The notes below the pieces were generated by a model, which was given only the letters and a program-made list of their open reading frames with translations, ran no database searches and had not been told where the DNA came from. From contig CBDFLD010000020.1 in the NCBI GenBank assembly GCA_965249005.1, positions 310,001-374,000 on the forward strand: DNA of 64,000 nt, written 5' to 3'. The DNA comes from CBDFLD01 sp965249005. Its GTDB lineage: Bacteria > Acidobacteriota > UBA6911. Within the stretch, counting starts at the first letter, position 1. Every line of letters starts with the position of its first letter. The translations under genes were made by a program, and so were the position numbers. Of this stretch, positions 25,656 to 35,448 are shown piece after piece.

Positions 25656-26447
25656 ATGGGATCGCTGGATGGGAAAGTCGCTTGGGTTACGGGATCGGGC
25701 AGTGGTATTGGTCAGGCCGGGGCGGTAGCGCTGGCGGGCGCGGGTGCGCACGTCGTTCTCACCGGTCGGCGAGAGCAGGCTCTGGCCGAAACGAAGGCCA
25801 GAATCGACGCCGCCGGAGGGAGTGCCTCCATAGAGCCTCTGGACGTCACGGACGTGTCTGCCGTGGGTGCACTGGTTTCTCGCATTGAGTCCTCGCATCA
25901 GCGTCTCGATGTTTTCGTCAATAGCGCCGGCTGGAACGCGCCGAATCGTCACTTTTTTCATCTGACCCCGGAGGCCTGGGAGCGTACCATCGATGTGAAC
26001 CTGAACGGGGCCACCTACTGTATCCTGGCCGTACTTCCAATCATGCGCCGGCAGCAGAACGGATTGATTGTCAATGTCTCATCCTGGGCTGGGCGCCGAG
26101 AGGTGTACATGGTTGGCCCGGGGTACAATTCGAGCAAGGCCGCCGTGATATCGATGACAACGTCGCTGAATATCGAGGAATGCGTCAATGGAATCAGAGC
26201 GTGCGTTATCTGCCCGGGGGAGGTGGCGACTCCGATACTTCATAAACGGCCCATTGCTCCGAGCGAAGAGGAGATTGCCAAGATGCTGCAACCCGAGGAC
26301 CTTGGCCGCACCATACTGTTTGTCGCCGAGTCCCCCGCGCACATGTGCGTGAACGAGATCATCGTCACGCCCACGTACAATCGCATTTTTTTGGGCGGGA
26401 AAGACATCGATGCGCAGATAGCGACTCGGAAAGTGAGGACGGAGTAA
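25656..26447 (+). CDS. SDR family oxidoreductase
   Basis: A 263-aa classical short-chain dehydrogenase. TGSGSGIGQAG (nucleotide binding), NSAGWNAPN, catalytic Ser in VNVSSWAG and YNSSK (Tyr and Lys), followed by ICPGEVATPI. Residue choices (TGRREQ at the end of beta-2) suggest NADP(H), an inference. AGGAGG ends 6 nt before the ATG. It is the second gene of the amidohydrolase operon, and converges on the acyl-CoA synthetase gene. Confidence 0.93.
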   Translation: MGSLDGKVAWVTGSGSGIGQAGAVALAGAGAHVVLTGRREQALAETKARIDAAGGSASIEPLDVTDVSAVGALVSRIESSHQRLDVFVNSAGWNAPNRHFFHLTPEAWERTIDVNLNGATYCILAVLPIMRRQQNGLIVNVSSWAGRREVYMVGPGYNSSKAAVISMTTSLNIEECVNGIRACVICPGEVATPILHKRPIAPSEEEIAKMLQPEDLGRTILFVAESPAHMCVNEIIVTPTYNRIFLGGKDIDAQIATRKVRTE

Positions 26448-26499
26448 AAACAGGGAGCTCTTGTGGAAGGAAACGAACCGGCTTGCGCGAGTGACGTTG

Positions 26500-28065
26500 C
26501 TAGGCGCCTCCCACGTGGCGTTGTTTCCCTCCCCAGTACTGCTCGCGCAGTTGACGCCGGAGGACCTTGCCCACGGGGCTCTTCGGCAGGGCCTCGGTGC
26601 GAAATTGGATCGAAGTCGGTTTCTTGATCCTTCCGGCCTTCTCACCGCACCAGTCGATCAGCTCTTGCTCGGTTGCGCTTTGTCCTTCTCGAAGGACCAC
26701 GATCGCCCTTGGAGTCTCGCCCCATTTTTCGTGCGGCACCCCCACGACAGCCGCCTCCAGAACCGAAGGGTGGGAAAAGAGGGCGTTTTCCAGCTCTGCC
26801 GGCCAGATATTGAAGCCGCCGGAAATGATCATGTCCTCCTTGCGATCGGCGATGTAGAGGAAGCCGTCGTCGTCGAGAGATCCGATATCGCGGGTCCGGA
26901 TCCATCCATCCTTGGTGATGCGCTCGCGCGTTGCAGCCTCATCTTGCCATATCTCCTTCATGGCTCCGGGTGATCGGACCGTGATCTCCCCGACCTCGCC
27001 CGTGGGAAGCTCCTGGCCGGCGTCATCCAGGATCTTCACGAACGCATTGGGGGTGGTGCGGCCGGCGGAGCGCAACCAGCGTTTTTCACCCGCCGTGCCT
27101 TCCAGGACGTGATGACGCGGGGCCAGCATCGTGATCGGCAGCACCTCGGATTGTCCGAAGACCTGGTACATGATGTTGCCCCATATCTTCTGCGCGTCTG
27201 CGAGTGTACGCTCCGCGATGGGGGATGCGCCGTAGAAGACGGCTTTCAGAGTCGACAGATCCCGGGTCTTGGCGTCTGGATGATTGGCCAGTATCTGGAT
27301 CATGGTAGGAACGAGTATAGTGATCGTGCAGCGCTCCTTTTCGATCACCTCGAGCGCCAGTGCGGGATGGAACGCGGGTAGGAGGACTTGCCTGGCCGCG
27401 TGCGCCAGGATCATCCACACGATGATTCCCGAGGCGTGAGACATGGGACCGGCAACGAGCATCGCATCCGAATCATCGATGCGCGGCAACACGAGCCCGA
27501 CCTCATTGCCCAACTGGAGAAAACCGCGCACCGTATGGGCGATTCCCTTGGGTCGACCGGTAGTCCCTGCCGAGAAACGGATGATGTGCACGTCGTTCTC
27601 ATCCATCGGTATCCGCGGGTCCTCGGGTTTTGCCCGCTCCATCAACTTGTCGTAATCGAGCGCTGGAGCGGGTGCTTGGCCGTGCACGATGACGTGCTCC
27701 AGTTTCGGTGCTTCGCCGATGCGGGAGGCGAACTCCTGGTAGTAGCGGTCCTGGACGATGAGAGCCTTGGCTCCGACGAGGTTCAGCATGTAGAGGTGAA
27801 CGTCCGCGGGATTCTGGGCGTACATCGGTGCGCGGATGAGGCCAACCAGGGCGAAAGCGCAGATCTCCTCGACGCTTTCGAACATGTTGTCTCCAAGAGT
27901 GGCCACGCGGTCCCCCTTCCTGAGTCCCAGGGCCAGCAGGGCGTCGGCAAGGCGGCAAGCACGCTGGTACAGCTGTGCATAGGTCTGGCGGCGTTTCTCG
28001 AAAACGACGGCTGGGTTGTCGGCGTACTGGCGGGCGTTCTTTCGAAGAATGGATGCGAAGTCCAT
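26500..28065 (-). CDS. AMP-dependent acyl-CoA synthetase/ligase
   Basis: A 521-aa adenylate-forming enzyme of the ANL superfamily that activates a carboxylic acid with ATP and passes it to CoA. Core motifs: IRFSAGTTGRPKGIAHT (ATP loop), YQVFGQSE, TRDIGSLDDDGFLYIADRKE (hinge), SGGFNIWPAELE and the C-terminal KSPVGKVLRR with the catalytic Lys. AAGGAGG precedes the ATG at 28065. Acid substrate not predictable (medium or long chain fatty or aromatic acids are typical). It stands alone, divergent from the sulfatase gene. Confidence 0.92.
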   Translation of the reverse strand: MDFASILRKNARQYADNPAVVFEKRRQTYAQLYQRACRLADALLALGLRKGDRVATLGDNMFESVEEICAFALVGLIRAPMYAQNPADVHLYMLNLVGAKALIVQDRYYQEFASRIGEAPKLEHVIVHGQAPAPALDYDKLMERAKPEDPRIPMDENDVHIIRFSAGTTGRPKGIAHTVRGFLQLGNEVGLVLPRIDDSDAMLVAGPMSHASGIIVWMILAHAARQVLLPAFHPALALEVIEKERCTITILVPTMIQILANHPDAKTRDLSTLKAVFYGASPIAERTLADAQKIWGNIMYQVFGQSEVLPITMLAPRHHVLEGTAGEKRWLRSAGRTTPNAFVKILDDAGQELPTGEVGEITVRSPGAMKEIWQDEAATRERITKDGWIRTRDIGSLDDDGFLYIADRKEDMIISGGFNIWPAELENALFSHPSVLEAAVVGVPHEKWGETPRAIVVLREGQSATEQELIDWCGEKAGRIKKPTSIQFRTEALPKSPVGKVLRRQLREQYWGGKQRHVGGA

Positions 28066-28105
28066 CTAGCCTCCTTCGCGGGGTACTGGGGTCGCGTACA
28101 GAAAA

Positions 28106-28133
28106 CCAGGAAACGTGGGGGACATCCCCATTT
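28106..28133. repeat. GGGACRTCCC repeat copy
   Basis: CCAGGAAACGTGGGGGACAT followed by CCCCATTT, one half of the long palindrome seen complete at 40075-40152. It lies in the divergent gap between the acyl-CoA synthetase and sulfatase starts. Confidence 0.6.
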
Positions 28134-28186
28134 TATGAGATACTATCGATCAAGGGAAAAACTACTGTCAACTCCAAAGAGCCAAC

Positions 28187-29896
28187 ATGAGACGAACTTT
28201 CCTCGTACTGATTTGCCTGTCGTTGCAACTCTGCTGCACCGTTGAGCGTCCGCCCAACATCGTTTTGATCATGTCCGATGACATGGGCTACTCCGACATC
28301 GGCTGCTTTGGGGGCGAGATAGAGACCCCGAATCTGGACCGGCTGGCGGGGAATGGCCTTCGGTTTACCCAGTTTTACAATACCGCCCGGTGCTGTCCGA
28401 CGCGGGCTTCGTTGCTCACGGGACTTTACCCGCATCAAGCCGGGATCGGTCACATGAGCGATTCGTGGAGCCCCCGGTTGCCGCCAGGGTATGCCGGCGA
28501 TCTGAATAGAAATTCCTTGACGATTGCCGAGGCACTCGAGACCGTGGGATATCGAAACTATGCCGTGGGTAAGTGGCATGTTGCTGCAGACGTGGCAACC
28601 GACGGGCCAAAGCACAATTGGCCGCTCCAACGTGGTTTTGACCGTTTCTACGGCACGATCGTGGGAGCGGGAAGCTTTTATGATCCTGGCACACTCACGC
28701 GGGGGAATGCCGCGATTTCTCCCTTTGCGGATCCCGAATACCAGCCGGAGGTCTATTACTATACCCACGCCATCAGTGACTGGGCCGTCCAGTTCATCGG
28801 CGACCATCAAGGCAGCGATCCGGGGAAACCATTCTTTCTCTACGTCGCCTATACAACGGCCCACTGGCCGATGCACGCCCTCGATCGGGACATACAGAAA
28901 TACGGCGGCCGCTACGATGAGGGATACGATGCGGTGAGAAGGGCGCGTGTAGAGAAGATGAAGGCGCTGGGGGTGCTCGATCCTCGATCAGAGATCTCTC
29001 CCACCGTCGGGGACTGGGAGGCCGTGCAGGAGAAGGATTGGGAGGCGCGCGGCATGGAAGTCTACGCGGCGATGATCGACTCCATGGATCAGGGAATCGG
29101 GCGAATCGTGCGGATCCTCCAAGACACGGGACAGCTCGACAATACACTCGTCTTTTTTCTCCAGGACAATGGTGGCTGCGCGGAGGGCGTCGGTCGTCAG
29201 CCCAAGATGACGCGCCCCACTGAGCCCACGCTGCCGCCGATCGCTCCAGATGCAATCATTGCCGATGTGCTCCCCGCGCAAACTCGTTCAGGAATGCCCG
29301 TTTTGAAGGGAACCCAGATTATGCCGGGTCCGGAAGATACCTACATCGCCTATGGGAAGGCCTGGGCCAATGTCTCCAACACGCCGTTTCGCGAGTACAA
29401 GCACTGGGTGCACGAGGGGGGGATTGCCACGCCGCTGATCGCACACTGGCCCAGGGGAATCCCGGAATCCCGACAGAACCAGCTCGAGCGCCAGCCCGGG
29501 CACTTGATCGACATCATGGCCACATGTGTCGAGGTTGCAGGGGTAGAGTATCCGTCGATGTATGCCGGTCAGACGATCCATCCTCTCGAGGGGGTGAGTT
29601 TGCGTTCCGCTTTCGAGGGAAAGGAGCTGGGCCGACCCCAACCGATTTTCTTCGAACACGAGGGCAATCGTGCCGTCCGCGAGGGCGCTTGGAAATTGGT
29701 TGCCAAGGGCCCCGACGGAGCCTGGGAGCTCTACAATACGGAGCTCGATCGTGCCGAAATGAAGGATGTTGCAGCATCGTATCCCGAGCGGCTAAAGGCG
29801 ATGGTTGCAAAATGGGAAGCCTGGGCGAAGCGGGCCAAGGTTCTTCCGTGGCCCTGGGAACCTCAATATGTTGAGGGCCTTGTCGGACAAGACTAG
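28187..29896 (+). CDS. Arylsulfatase-type sulfatase, exported
   Basis: A 569-aa type I sulfatase. Hydrophobic leader with a likely lipobox (LQLCC), then NIVLIMSDDMGYSDIGCFGG (metal ligands), CCPTRASLLTGLYPHQAGIG with the CxPxR signature whose first Cys becomes formylglycine, GKWH and HWVHEGGIATPLIAHWP. Full length for the family. It hydrolyses a sulfate ester, probably outside the cytoplasm. A TauD-type dioxygenase starts 18 nt after the stop, so the pair may release sulfur from organic compounds; a maturase for formylglycine is not in the window. Confidence 0.93.
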   Translation: MRRTFLVLICLSLQLCCTVERPPNIVLIMSDDMGYSDIGCFGGEIETPNLDRLAGNGLRFTQFYNTARCCPTRASLLTGLYPHQAGIGHMSDSWSPRLPPGYAGDLNRNSLTIAEALETVGYRNYAVGKWHVAADVATDGPKHNWPLQRGFDRFYGTIVGAGSFYDPGTLTRGNAAISPFADPEYQPEVYYYTHAISDWAVQFIGDHQGSDPGKPFFLYVAYTTAHWPMHALDRDIQKYGGRYDEGYDAVRRARVEKMKALGVLDPRSEISPTVGDWEAVQEKDWEARGMEVYAAMIDSMDQGIGRIVRILQDTGQLDNTLVFFLQDNGGCAEGVGRQPKMTRPTEPTLPPIAPDAIIADVLPAQTRSGMPVLKGTQIMPGPEDTYIAYGKAWANVSNTPFREYKHWVHEGGIATPLIAHWPRGIPESRQNQLERQPGHLIDIMATCVEVAGVEYPSMYAGQTIHPLEGVSLRSAFEGKELGRPQPIFFEHEGNRAVREGAWKLVAKGPDGAWELYNTELDRAEMKDVAASYPERLKAMVAKWEAWAKRAKVLPWPWEPQYVEGLVGQD

Positions 29897-29914
29897 GAAA
29901 CGTGGGGGAACCCC
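29894..29914. repeat. Stop-codon repeat between sulfatase and dioxygenase
   Basis: The sulfatase stop TAG (29894-29896) is the first triplet of TAGGAAACGTGGGGGAACCC, a copy of the repeat seen at 28106. It also supplies the purine-rich stretch (GTGGGGGAA) before the dioxygenase start. Confidence 0.55.
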
Positions 29915-30769
29915 TTGCTAGAAGTCCTACCGCTTTCGTCGGCTCTTGCGGCGGAAGTCCGCGGTGTAGACCTGAAACAGACTCTGAGCGACGGCGTCTG
30001 GCGACAGATCGAGCGCGCGTTTCACACTTATGCCGTGCTGATCTTTCCCCGGCAGGATCTCACGGACGATGAGCAGATAGCATTCAGCAAACGCTTCGGA
30101 CGGCTCGAGCGGTTCATCACTCGGGTCAAGAATCCTGAAATTGCCCCTCTCAGTAATGTTGACCACAAGGGGAAGGTATTCGAGCCCGACAGTGACCGCG
30201 CCTACTACTTGAAGGGCAACAGCTACTGGCACACCGATAGCTCTTACAAGCCGGTGCCTTCGAAGGCGTCGCTGCTGTCGGCACGGGTACTTCCCAGCTC
30301 CGGTGGCGAAACCGAGTATGCCGACATGCGAGCCGCCTGGGATGTTCTGGATGACGAGGGGAAAAATGAACTCAACGGCCTCGAGGCTGTGCACGACCAT
30401 TTCTATTCTCAGAGCCTCGTTGGTGGGACAACTGCACTCTCGAAGGAGGAGTGGGCCGCCATGCCCCCAGTTGTCCACCGGGTTGTTCGCACGCATCCGG
30501 CAACGGGGCGCAAAAACCTCTACATCGGCCGTCACGCCTCTCACATCCTCGGCCGGGACGTCGATGAGAGCCGCGCCTTTCTGCAAGAGCTCTGTGAGCA
30601 AGCCTGCCAACCGGCCCGTACGTATCTTCATGACTGGAGCGTCGGGGACCTCGTAGCGTGGGACAACTGTTGCGTGCTCCACCGTGGCCGACCGTGGGAT
30701 CCGACCGAGCCCCGAATCATGCACCGCACCACCGTCGCTGGCGACGGGCCCAATGAGTGGGCGCTTTGA
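29915..30769 (+). CDS. TauD/TfdA family dioxygenase
   Basis: A 284-aa Fe(II)/2-oxoglutarate-dependent dioxygenase. Iron ligands: WHTDSSY (HxD) near residue 105 and the distal His in IMHRTTVAGDGP near the C-terminus, with Arg of the same motif for 2-oxoglutarate. AVLIFPRQDLTDDEQIAFSK is typical of the family. Known members release sulfite from taurine or alkyl sulfates, or oxidise chlorophenoxy acids. Position directly behind a sulfatase suggests sulfur compounds. TTG start at 29915, after a purine-rich stretch contributed by the repeat. Confidence 0.88.
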   Translation: MLEVLPLSSALAAEVRGVDLKQTLSDGVWRQIERAFHTYAVLIFPRQDLTDDEQIAFSKRFGRLERFITRVKNPEIAPLSNVDHKGKVFEPDSDRAYYLKGNSYWHTDSSYKPVPSKASLLSARVLPSSGGETEYADMRAAWDVLDDEGKNELNGLEAVHDHFYSQSLVGGTTALSKEEWAAMPPVVHRVVRTHPATGRKNLYIGRHASHILGRDVDESRAFLQELCEQACQPARTYLHDWSVGDLVAWDNCCVLHRGRPWDPTEPRIMHRTTVAGDGPNEWAL

Positions 30770-30937
30770 GCCCGTTTTTCCAATAACGGGTGTCTGAACA
30801 GCCTCGAAGAATCATCTTGAACCGCAATAACTATTGATCAAGAAAGAGAATCCGCCGCCCGATAAATAGTTGAGATGTCCCCAATAGGGCCAGATCCCGT
30901 GGATTTTTGATCCATCTCGACAGGACACGCACAGACA

Positions 30938-31972
30938 ATGCCCAGTGCCACGGCGGAACAGCATTTCGAGCCCATTCTCAGCGGTTTTCTCGGTAGTCGA
31001 GGCTACCGTGATCTAGGGATCGGAAAAATCGAAAAAGTTCATTTTCGTTCGTCATTCGAACGCCCCTTCTCTCACCAGGCCATCTACACCCTGCATGGTA
31101 CGAAAGGGAACAAGGGGATCTTCGTAAAGGTCCTGAAAAACGCGTACGAAAAACCGAAGAAGGACTTCGAAGAATCGATCGAAGACTCTTACAAGCTCAA
31201 CAGCTTTTGGCACGACAAGATCAACAGACTCGAAGAATACCGAACCTTCAAGCCCGTTTACTGCTCGGTTCCTCAGCATGCAATCATCACGGAAGAGCTC
31301 GCCGGAACCCATCTTGGCGAGCTAGCTCTTTCCAGTCTCCGCTACTGGCCGCCTGAGAAGCGAATTCGAGAGTTTGAAGCCTATATGGGGAAAGCCGGAC
31401 GATTCTTGAGGTTGATGCAAGGATTTGCGTGTGATCCCATACCCATAGACTTGAACGCACTGGTAGAAGACATCGACGTTCGGCTCACTCTTCTGGTTTC
31501 TGAATCCCGGTCGAGATTCAACGAGGCAGATCGGCAAACCGTCTTGGATTTCTTTTCCAGAAACCTCGATCGGGCGCAGAGGGAACCGATGGAGATTGGC
31601 CTGTTGCATGGGGATTTCACTATTGCGAACTTCCTCGTCAGCGATGGACGTCTCGTACCACACGATTTTTCGACCATGGCCTCCGGCGCCACCTTCTTCG
31701 ATCTGACGCGCTTTTTTCACCACCTCGAGTTGTTGCGATACAGGATGGTCTTTCTCCCGAAGGTGATCACGCGCCTGCAGAAGGCGTTTCTGGCCGGATA
31801 TGGGTATCAAAAGGATCGAGAGTACATTCTCTTCCGCTTCTATATCTTGCGCCACACGTTTACCCATTACCTCAGTGTGGTTCGCAACCCGGGAAGCAGA
31901 GTGCGTGAGCGCCTTTACAACCGGCGGCTCGTCAGTATGCACCGCAAGGCCGTCGAGCGCTTGACCCGGTAG
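30938..31972 (+). CDS. APH-fold phosphotransferase
   Basis: A 344-aa protein with the C-terminal lobe of aminoglycoside/choline-kinase-like enzymes: LLHGDFTIANFLV (catalytic Asp and Asn) and VPHDFSTMASGATFFDLTRF (metal-binding DFS in place of DFG, second Asp). The N-terminal lobe contains GIFVKVLKNAYEKPK with a probable ATP Lys. The substrate is not predictable; relatives phosphorylate small molecules or lipopolysaccharide sugars. No strong ribosome site before the ATG. It stands alone, convergent with the amidohydrolase gene. Confidence 0.75.
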   Translation: MPSATAEQHFEPILSGFLGSRGYRDLGIGKIEKVHFRSSFERPFSHQAIYTLHGTKGNKGIFVKVLKNAYEKPKKDFEESIEDSYKLNSFWHDKINRLEEYRTFKPVYCSVPQHAIITEELAGTHLGELALSSLRYWPPEKRIREFEAYMGKAGRFLRLMQGFACDPIPIDLNALVEDIDVRLTLLVSESRSRFNEADRQTVLDFFSRNLDRAQREPMEIGLLHGDFTIANFLVSDGRLVPHDFSTMASGATFFDLTRFFHHLELLRYRMVFLPKVITRLQKAFLAGYGYQKDREYILFRFYILRHTFTHYLSVVRNPGSRVRERLYNRRLVSMHRKAVERLTR

Positions 31973-32078
31973 CGTCTGCCATACTCCCGTTGTGACAACG
32001 CCTAGGTGGAGGGCTGGGTTCTCAGGACTGCAGCGCCAGGATTATCGGGTTCCCGGAGCCGCTGAGGAGGTCGGGGAA

Positions 32079-35000
32079 TCAATTCTGCGGAACCGCGTCC
32101 GGGCGCCACGGTGCCGGCCCGATCGGCACCTTATCAGGCCAGACCTGATCCAGCGTCTTGCCGTCATAGAGCCGGCCGTTCTTCATCACGTAGAGAATGT
32201 CGGTGGTATTGTGGATATCTTCCAGTGGATTGGAATTGAGAATGATCAGGTCGGCGAGCTTGTCAGCCTTGATGGAACCCAGTTCGTGGTCCAGTCCAAT
32301 GAAGTAGGCGCCGTACAGCGAACCCACCTTCAAAGCCTCCAGCGGCTTCATGGCGGTTGCATAGCTCCAGACTTCCCAGTGAGAGCCGAGCCCGTATTGC
32401 TCCGCGTGGTCGCCAATGGCAGCGTAACCACCCGCTCGAATGACGTCCGCGGCTCCCTCGGCCACCATCGGAAACGAGTAGTTTTCCAGAGCAACGTTCG
32501 AGCTCCGGCGCATTGCCCGTTCTAGATGGTCGCGGGGGAAATACAGCCGATACTTCTCGTCTTCGACGAGATTGTGCTTTCCCCTGAAATGGTAGGCAGC
32601 GCCACGCCAATGGCCGCAGACGCTGACGGTCGGCGAGTAGACGACCCCCGCGCGGCCAAGGAACTGTGTGAGATCTTCGTAGAGTGGAAAGATGTAGAGC
32701 TGGTGTTCCCATCCGGTTTGGCCGTCCAGGACCATTGCCAGCACATGGGGAAGAGTCCCTCCTTCGGCGGTCACCGAAAGGCCCCCATGCAGGCGCGCCG
32801 CGTGAATCAGCTTTTGCTGTTGGTCGCGGCGGCTGATCGTGTAGTTTTTCAAGCCGATGGCTCCCCAGTCCGCCCGCCGCTCGACCTCCCTGCGGGCCCC
32901 CTGGACTGTCTGAAACTCGACGTGGTGCCCGATGTGCGTCACAATGTCCCCCACGCCGAAGATGCGAGAACCCGTGACGGTCCCGGCGGCGATCAACTCT
33001 TGCATCGGCGTCGCCGATTCCAGCGAGGCCCCCGGATCGAAGGTTGTTGTCACCCCATAGGCCAAGGTCACCGCGGCGCCCACCGGGTGCTGTGAAACCA
33101 GCCCCGCCGTGGCCCGGCTGTTGTGTGCGTGGACATCGATCAGCCCGGGAATGATCGTCTTGCCCTCGAGGTTGATCTCGCGGTCTGCCTTTGGGTGTCC
33201 GCTGGATCCGACCGAAAGAATCCGGTTCCGCCGGACCACAACGGTACCCGACGCGAGGACTTCGTCTCCCTCCAGTGTGATGATTCGGGCTCCCTTCAAC
33301 GCCACCGTGCCGGTGGGCCGGTCTCGCTTGACCTGCAGCCGGATATCGACGGTCTCGGTTCGTCTCTTCTCGACATCGTAGCTGGCGTAGGTGTTTCCCG
33401 AAATGAATTCGATCGTGGTGGAGCTGCGCCAATTGAGGTGCATCCCCCCGATGACCGGTACTCGCTGGAGCTCGGGAATATCTCTGGCGGGTTCTCCCAC
33501 CACCACCTGTGGCCCCGGTCCCTCCCATGGACGCACCAGTCGCTGCACAAACACATTGTGATCGTACACGAAGGCAAGGAAGCGATCGTCGGGGGAGATC
33601 ACGGAGTGATAGTCCGGATTGCCGCTGGCCCAGGAGACAAAAGGGAACAGAATCACATCCTCGTGTTTTTCGGTGACGGGATCGATCTTGCGGAGCATCT
33701 CGTATTCCCTCGCGCGGGTTCGGTAGTAAAGCCCCCCGTCGGCGCCAAAGTTCGGCCGAGAAAGTTTGCCGCTCCTGGGCAAAGATATCTGCGTTGGAGC
33801 GGCGCCACCCGACACTCCAATCTTGACGTAGGACCAATCTGGATCGGAACCCCAGGGGTCCTCCGTCACGCTCGCCCCTTTGCCCTGTGTCACCACGACG
33901 GATGAGCCGTCGGGGCTCCATACGGGATGGATATACTCGGCGGCGTTCTGGGTAAGTCTTCTAGCGTGGCCCCCCTCCGATGCCATCGTCCATAGATGCC
34001 CTCTGTTTTGATCGTCCCAGGTAGTGTAGGCGATCGTAGATCCATCCGGAGACCAGGATGGCGTCATCTCAAACGCCGGACCGGAATTCGAGGTCAGCCG
34101 CTCGGGTTGCCCGTTCGGGAGGGCCATGCGCCAGACGCGTCCCATCGAGACAAACAGAAGAGATCTCCCGTCAGGGGAGGCCGCCGGCCACTTCAGAAAC
34201 TTCGACTCGAAACCTTCGTCGTCGATGTCGGTCTTGCCCCGGACGTATCCTGAAATCGTTCGTCGAACGCGGGCGCGGAACGGTATCTCTCGAACCTGGC
34301 CTGTTTCAGTTGCGACCCGGCGAATCTTGCCTCCTTCGAGAACGACGATCTCCTTACTATCCGGCGTCCAACCATACCCTGGCAGGATTCGATCCACAGA
34401 GTACTTCGCGTGGCTGCGCGACATATCCGTCGTGATCGGATCCAGAATTGCCCGCTCGTCTCCGCTTCGTAGATCGCGCACCCATAGTGCTGTGCGCGGC
34501 GCGTAGGCGTGCCCGCGGTAGCGGAAGGTTTTGTTTGGCATCTGGCGGGCAAAGGCAAGGAATCGTCCGTCGGGCGAAACTTCCGGGGCCATCACGGCCG
34601 TATATTCCGGTACCGGATCCATATAGATGGATCTTATGTGGGAGTCCGGAATGTGCGCGGCAGCCCGGACGGCGTCGCTGTCGTTGGGACGAATCTGCTC
34701 GATGTCGCCGGTCGCCAGCTCGTACCGGCGCAGATGGTGGCCGCTGTATGTCATCAGCATGCGGCCGATGTAATAGGAGGCGTGATAGTAAAGAAACCGG
34801 CCGTCGCTTGATATCGACGGCCAATGGGATTGGGCCAAATCGTCGGCCACGAGCGGACGCGGCGGGGAACCGTTCACGGGAAACATCCACAGTTGCGTGA
34901 TCGTCCGGTGAAACGCGGCACGTCTGGTCCGAAGCTGACGTACTGCCACGATGCCTCGACCGTCGGGCATCCATTTGGGGATTCGAATGCGTGTGTCAGG

Positions 35001-35438
35001 ATCCACAAACACGAGGCGCGGGTTCGCGCCGTCGGACCCCATGACCCAAAGGCCGAGTTGTCCGCTGCGGTCCGAGACGAATGCAATCTGTCGGCCATCG
35101 GGGGAGTAGCGTGGCTGGATATTCAAGGCGATTCCGCTGTCCTGCGTCAGACACTCCGCCTGACCGCCTGCCTCCGGCAGCCGATAGACGTGGCCCAGGA
35201 GATCGAACAGGATCCACTTTCCATCCGGAGACACGTCGAGCGACATCCAGGTTCCTTCTTCGGTCATGAAGTCGATCACGCGGGTGTTTCCGAGGGGGAG
35301 CGTGGCATCCCAGCCACGGATGTCCTGAGACGTTGCCTGTGCCACGCTGTTTCGATCGCCGCTGATGATCAGGGCTATCAGGATGGCGCAGCGAGCGCTT
35401 TGTTGTGTGAAGTGCCTGAAGAAAAGCGAGATTGCCAA
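32079..35438 (-). CDS. TolB-propeller amidohydrolase fusion, exported
   Basis: A 1119-aa protein: signal peptide, a long TolB/PD40 propeller region (residues about 45-690) with repeats such as SPDGRQIAFVSDRSG, SPDGRFLAFAR and SPDGSTIAYTTWDD, then a C-terminal amidohydrolase: GKTIIPGLIDVHAHNS (HxH), VTTTFDPG, and SIKADKLADLIILNSNPLED. This architecture is widespread among imidazolonepropionase-like exported amidohydrolases; the propeller may bring peptides or act as a lid. The TTG start at 35438 (GAAGGA upstream) lies 10 nt after the stop of the CocE-type gene, so the two form an operon. Confidence 0.9.
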   Translation of the reverse strand: MAISLFFRHFTQQSARCAILIALIISGDRNSVAQATSQDIRGWDATLPLGNTRVIDFMTEEGTWMSLDVSPDGKWILFDLLGHVYRLPEAGGQAECLTQDSGIALNIQPRYSPDGRQIAFVSDRSGQLGLWVMGSDGANPRLVFVDPDTRIRIPKWMPDGRGIVAVRQLRTRRAAFHRTITQLWMFPVNGSPPRPLVADDLAQSHWPSISSDGRFLYYHASYYIGRMLMTYSGHHLRRYELATGDIEQIRPNDSDAVRAAAHIPDSHIRSIYMDPVPEYTAVMAPEVSPDGRFLAFARQMPNKTFRYRGHAYAPRTALWVRDLRSGDERAILDPITTDMSRSHAKYSVDRILPGYGWTPDSKEIVVLEGGKIRRVATETGQVREIPFRARVRRTISGYVRGKTDIDDEGFESKFLKWPAASPDGRSLLFVSMGRVWRMALPNGQPERLTSNSGPAFEMTPSWSPDGSTIAYTTWDDQNRGHLWTMASEGGHARRLTQNAAEYIHPVWSPDGSSVVVTQGKGASVTEDPWGSDPDWSYVKIGVSGGAAPTQISLPRSGKLSRPNFGADGGLYYRTRAREYEMLRKIDPVTEKHEDVILFPFVSWASGNPDYHSVISPDDRFLAFVYDHNVFVQRLVRPWEGPGPQVVVGEPARDIPELQRVPVIGGMHLNWRSSTTIEFISGNTYASYDVEKRRTETVDIRLQVKRDRPTGTVALKGARIITLEGDEVLASGTVVVRRNRILSVGSSGHPKADREINLEGKTIIPGLIDVHAHNSRATAGLVSQHPVGAAVTLAYGVTTTFDPGASLESATPMQELIAAGTVTGSRIFGVGDIVTHIGHHVEFQTVQGARREVERRADWGAIGLKNYTISRRDQQQKLIHAARLHGGLSVTAEGGTLPHVLAMVLDGQTGWEHQLYIFPLYEDLTQFLGRAGVVYSPTVSVCGHWRGAAYHFRGKHNLVEDEKYRLYFPRDHLERAMRRSSNVALENYSFPMVAEGAADVIRAGGYAAIGDHAEQYGLGSHWEVWSYATAMKPLEALKVGSLYGAYFIGLDHELGSIKADKLADLIILNSNPLEDIHNTTDILYVMKNGRLYDGKTLDQVWPDKVPIGPAPWRPDAVPQN

Positions 35439-35448
35439 GGTCGATCCT

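Noticed and set aside
32263..33921. A 552-codon minus-strand frame overlapping the propeller-amidohydrolase
   Set aside because: A different frame on the same strand; composition dominated by Arg/Gly as expected for a shifted reading of GC-rich DNA, while the real frame has all amidohydrolase motifs.
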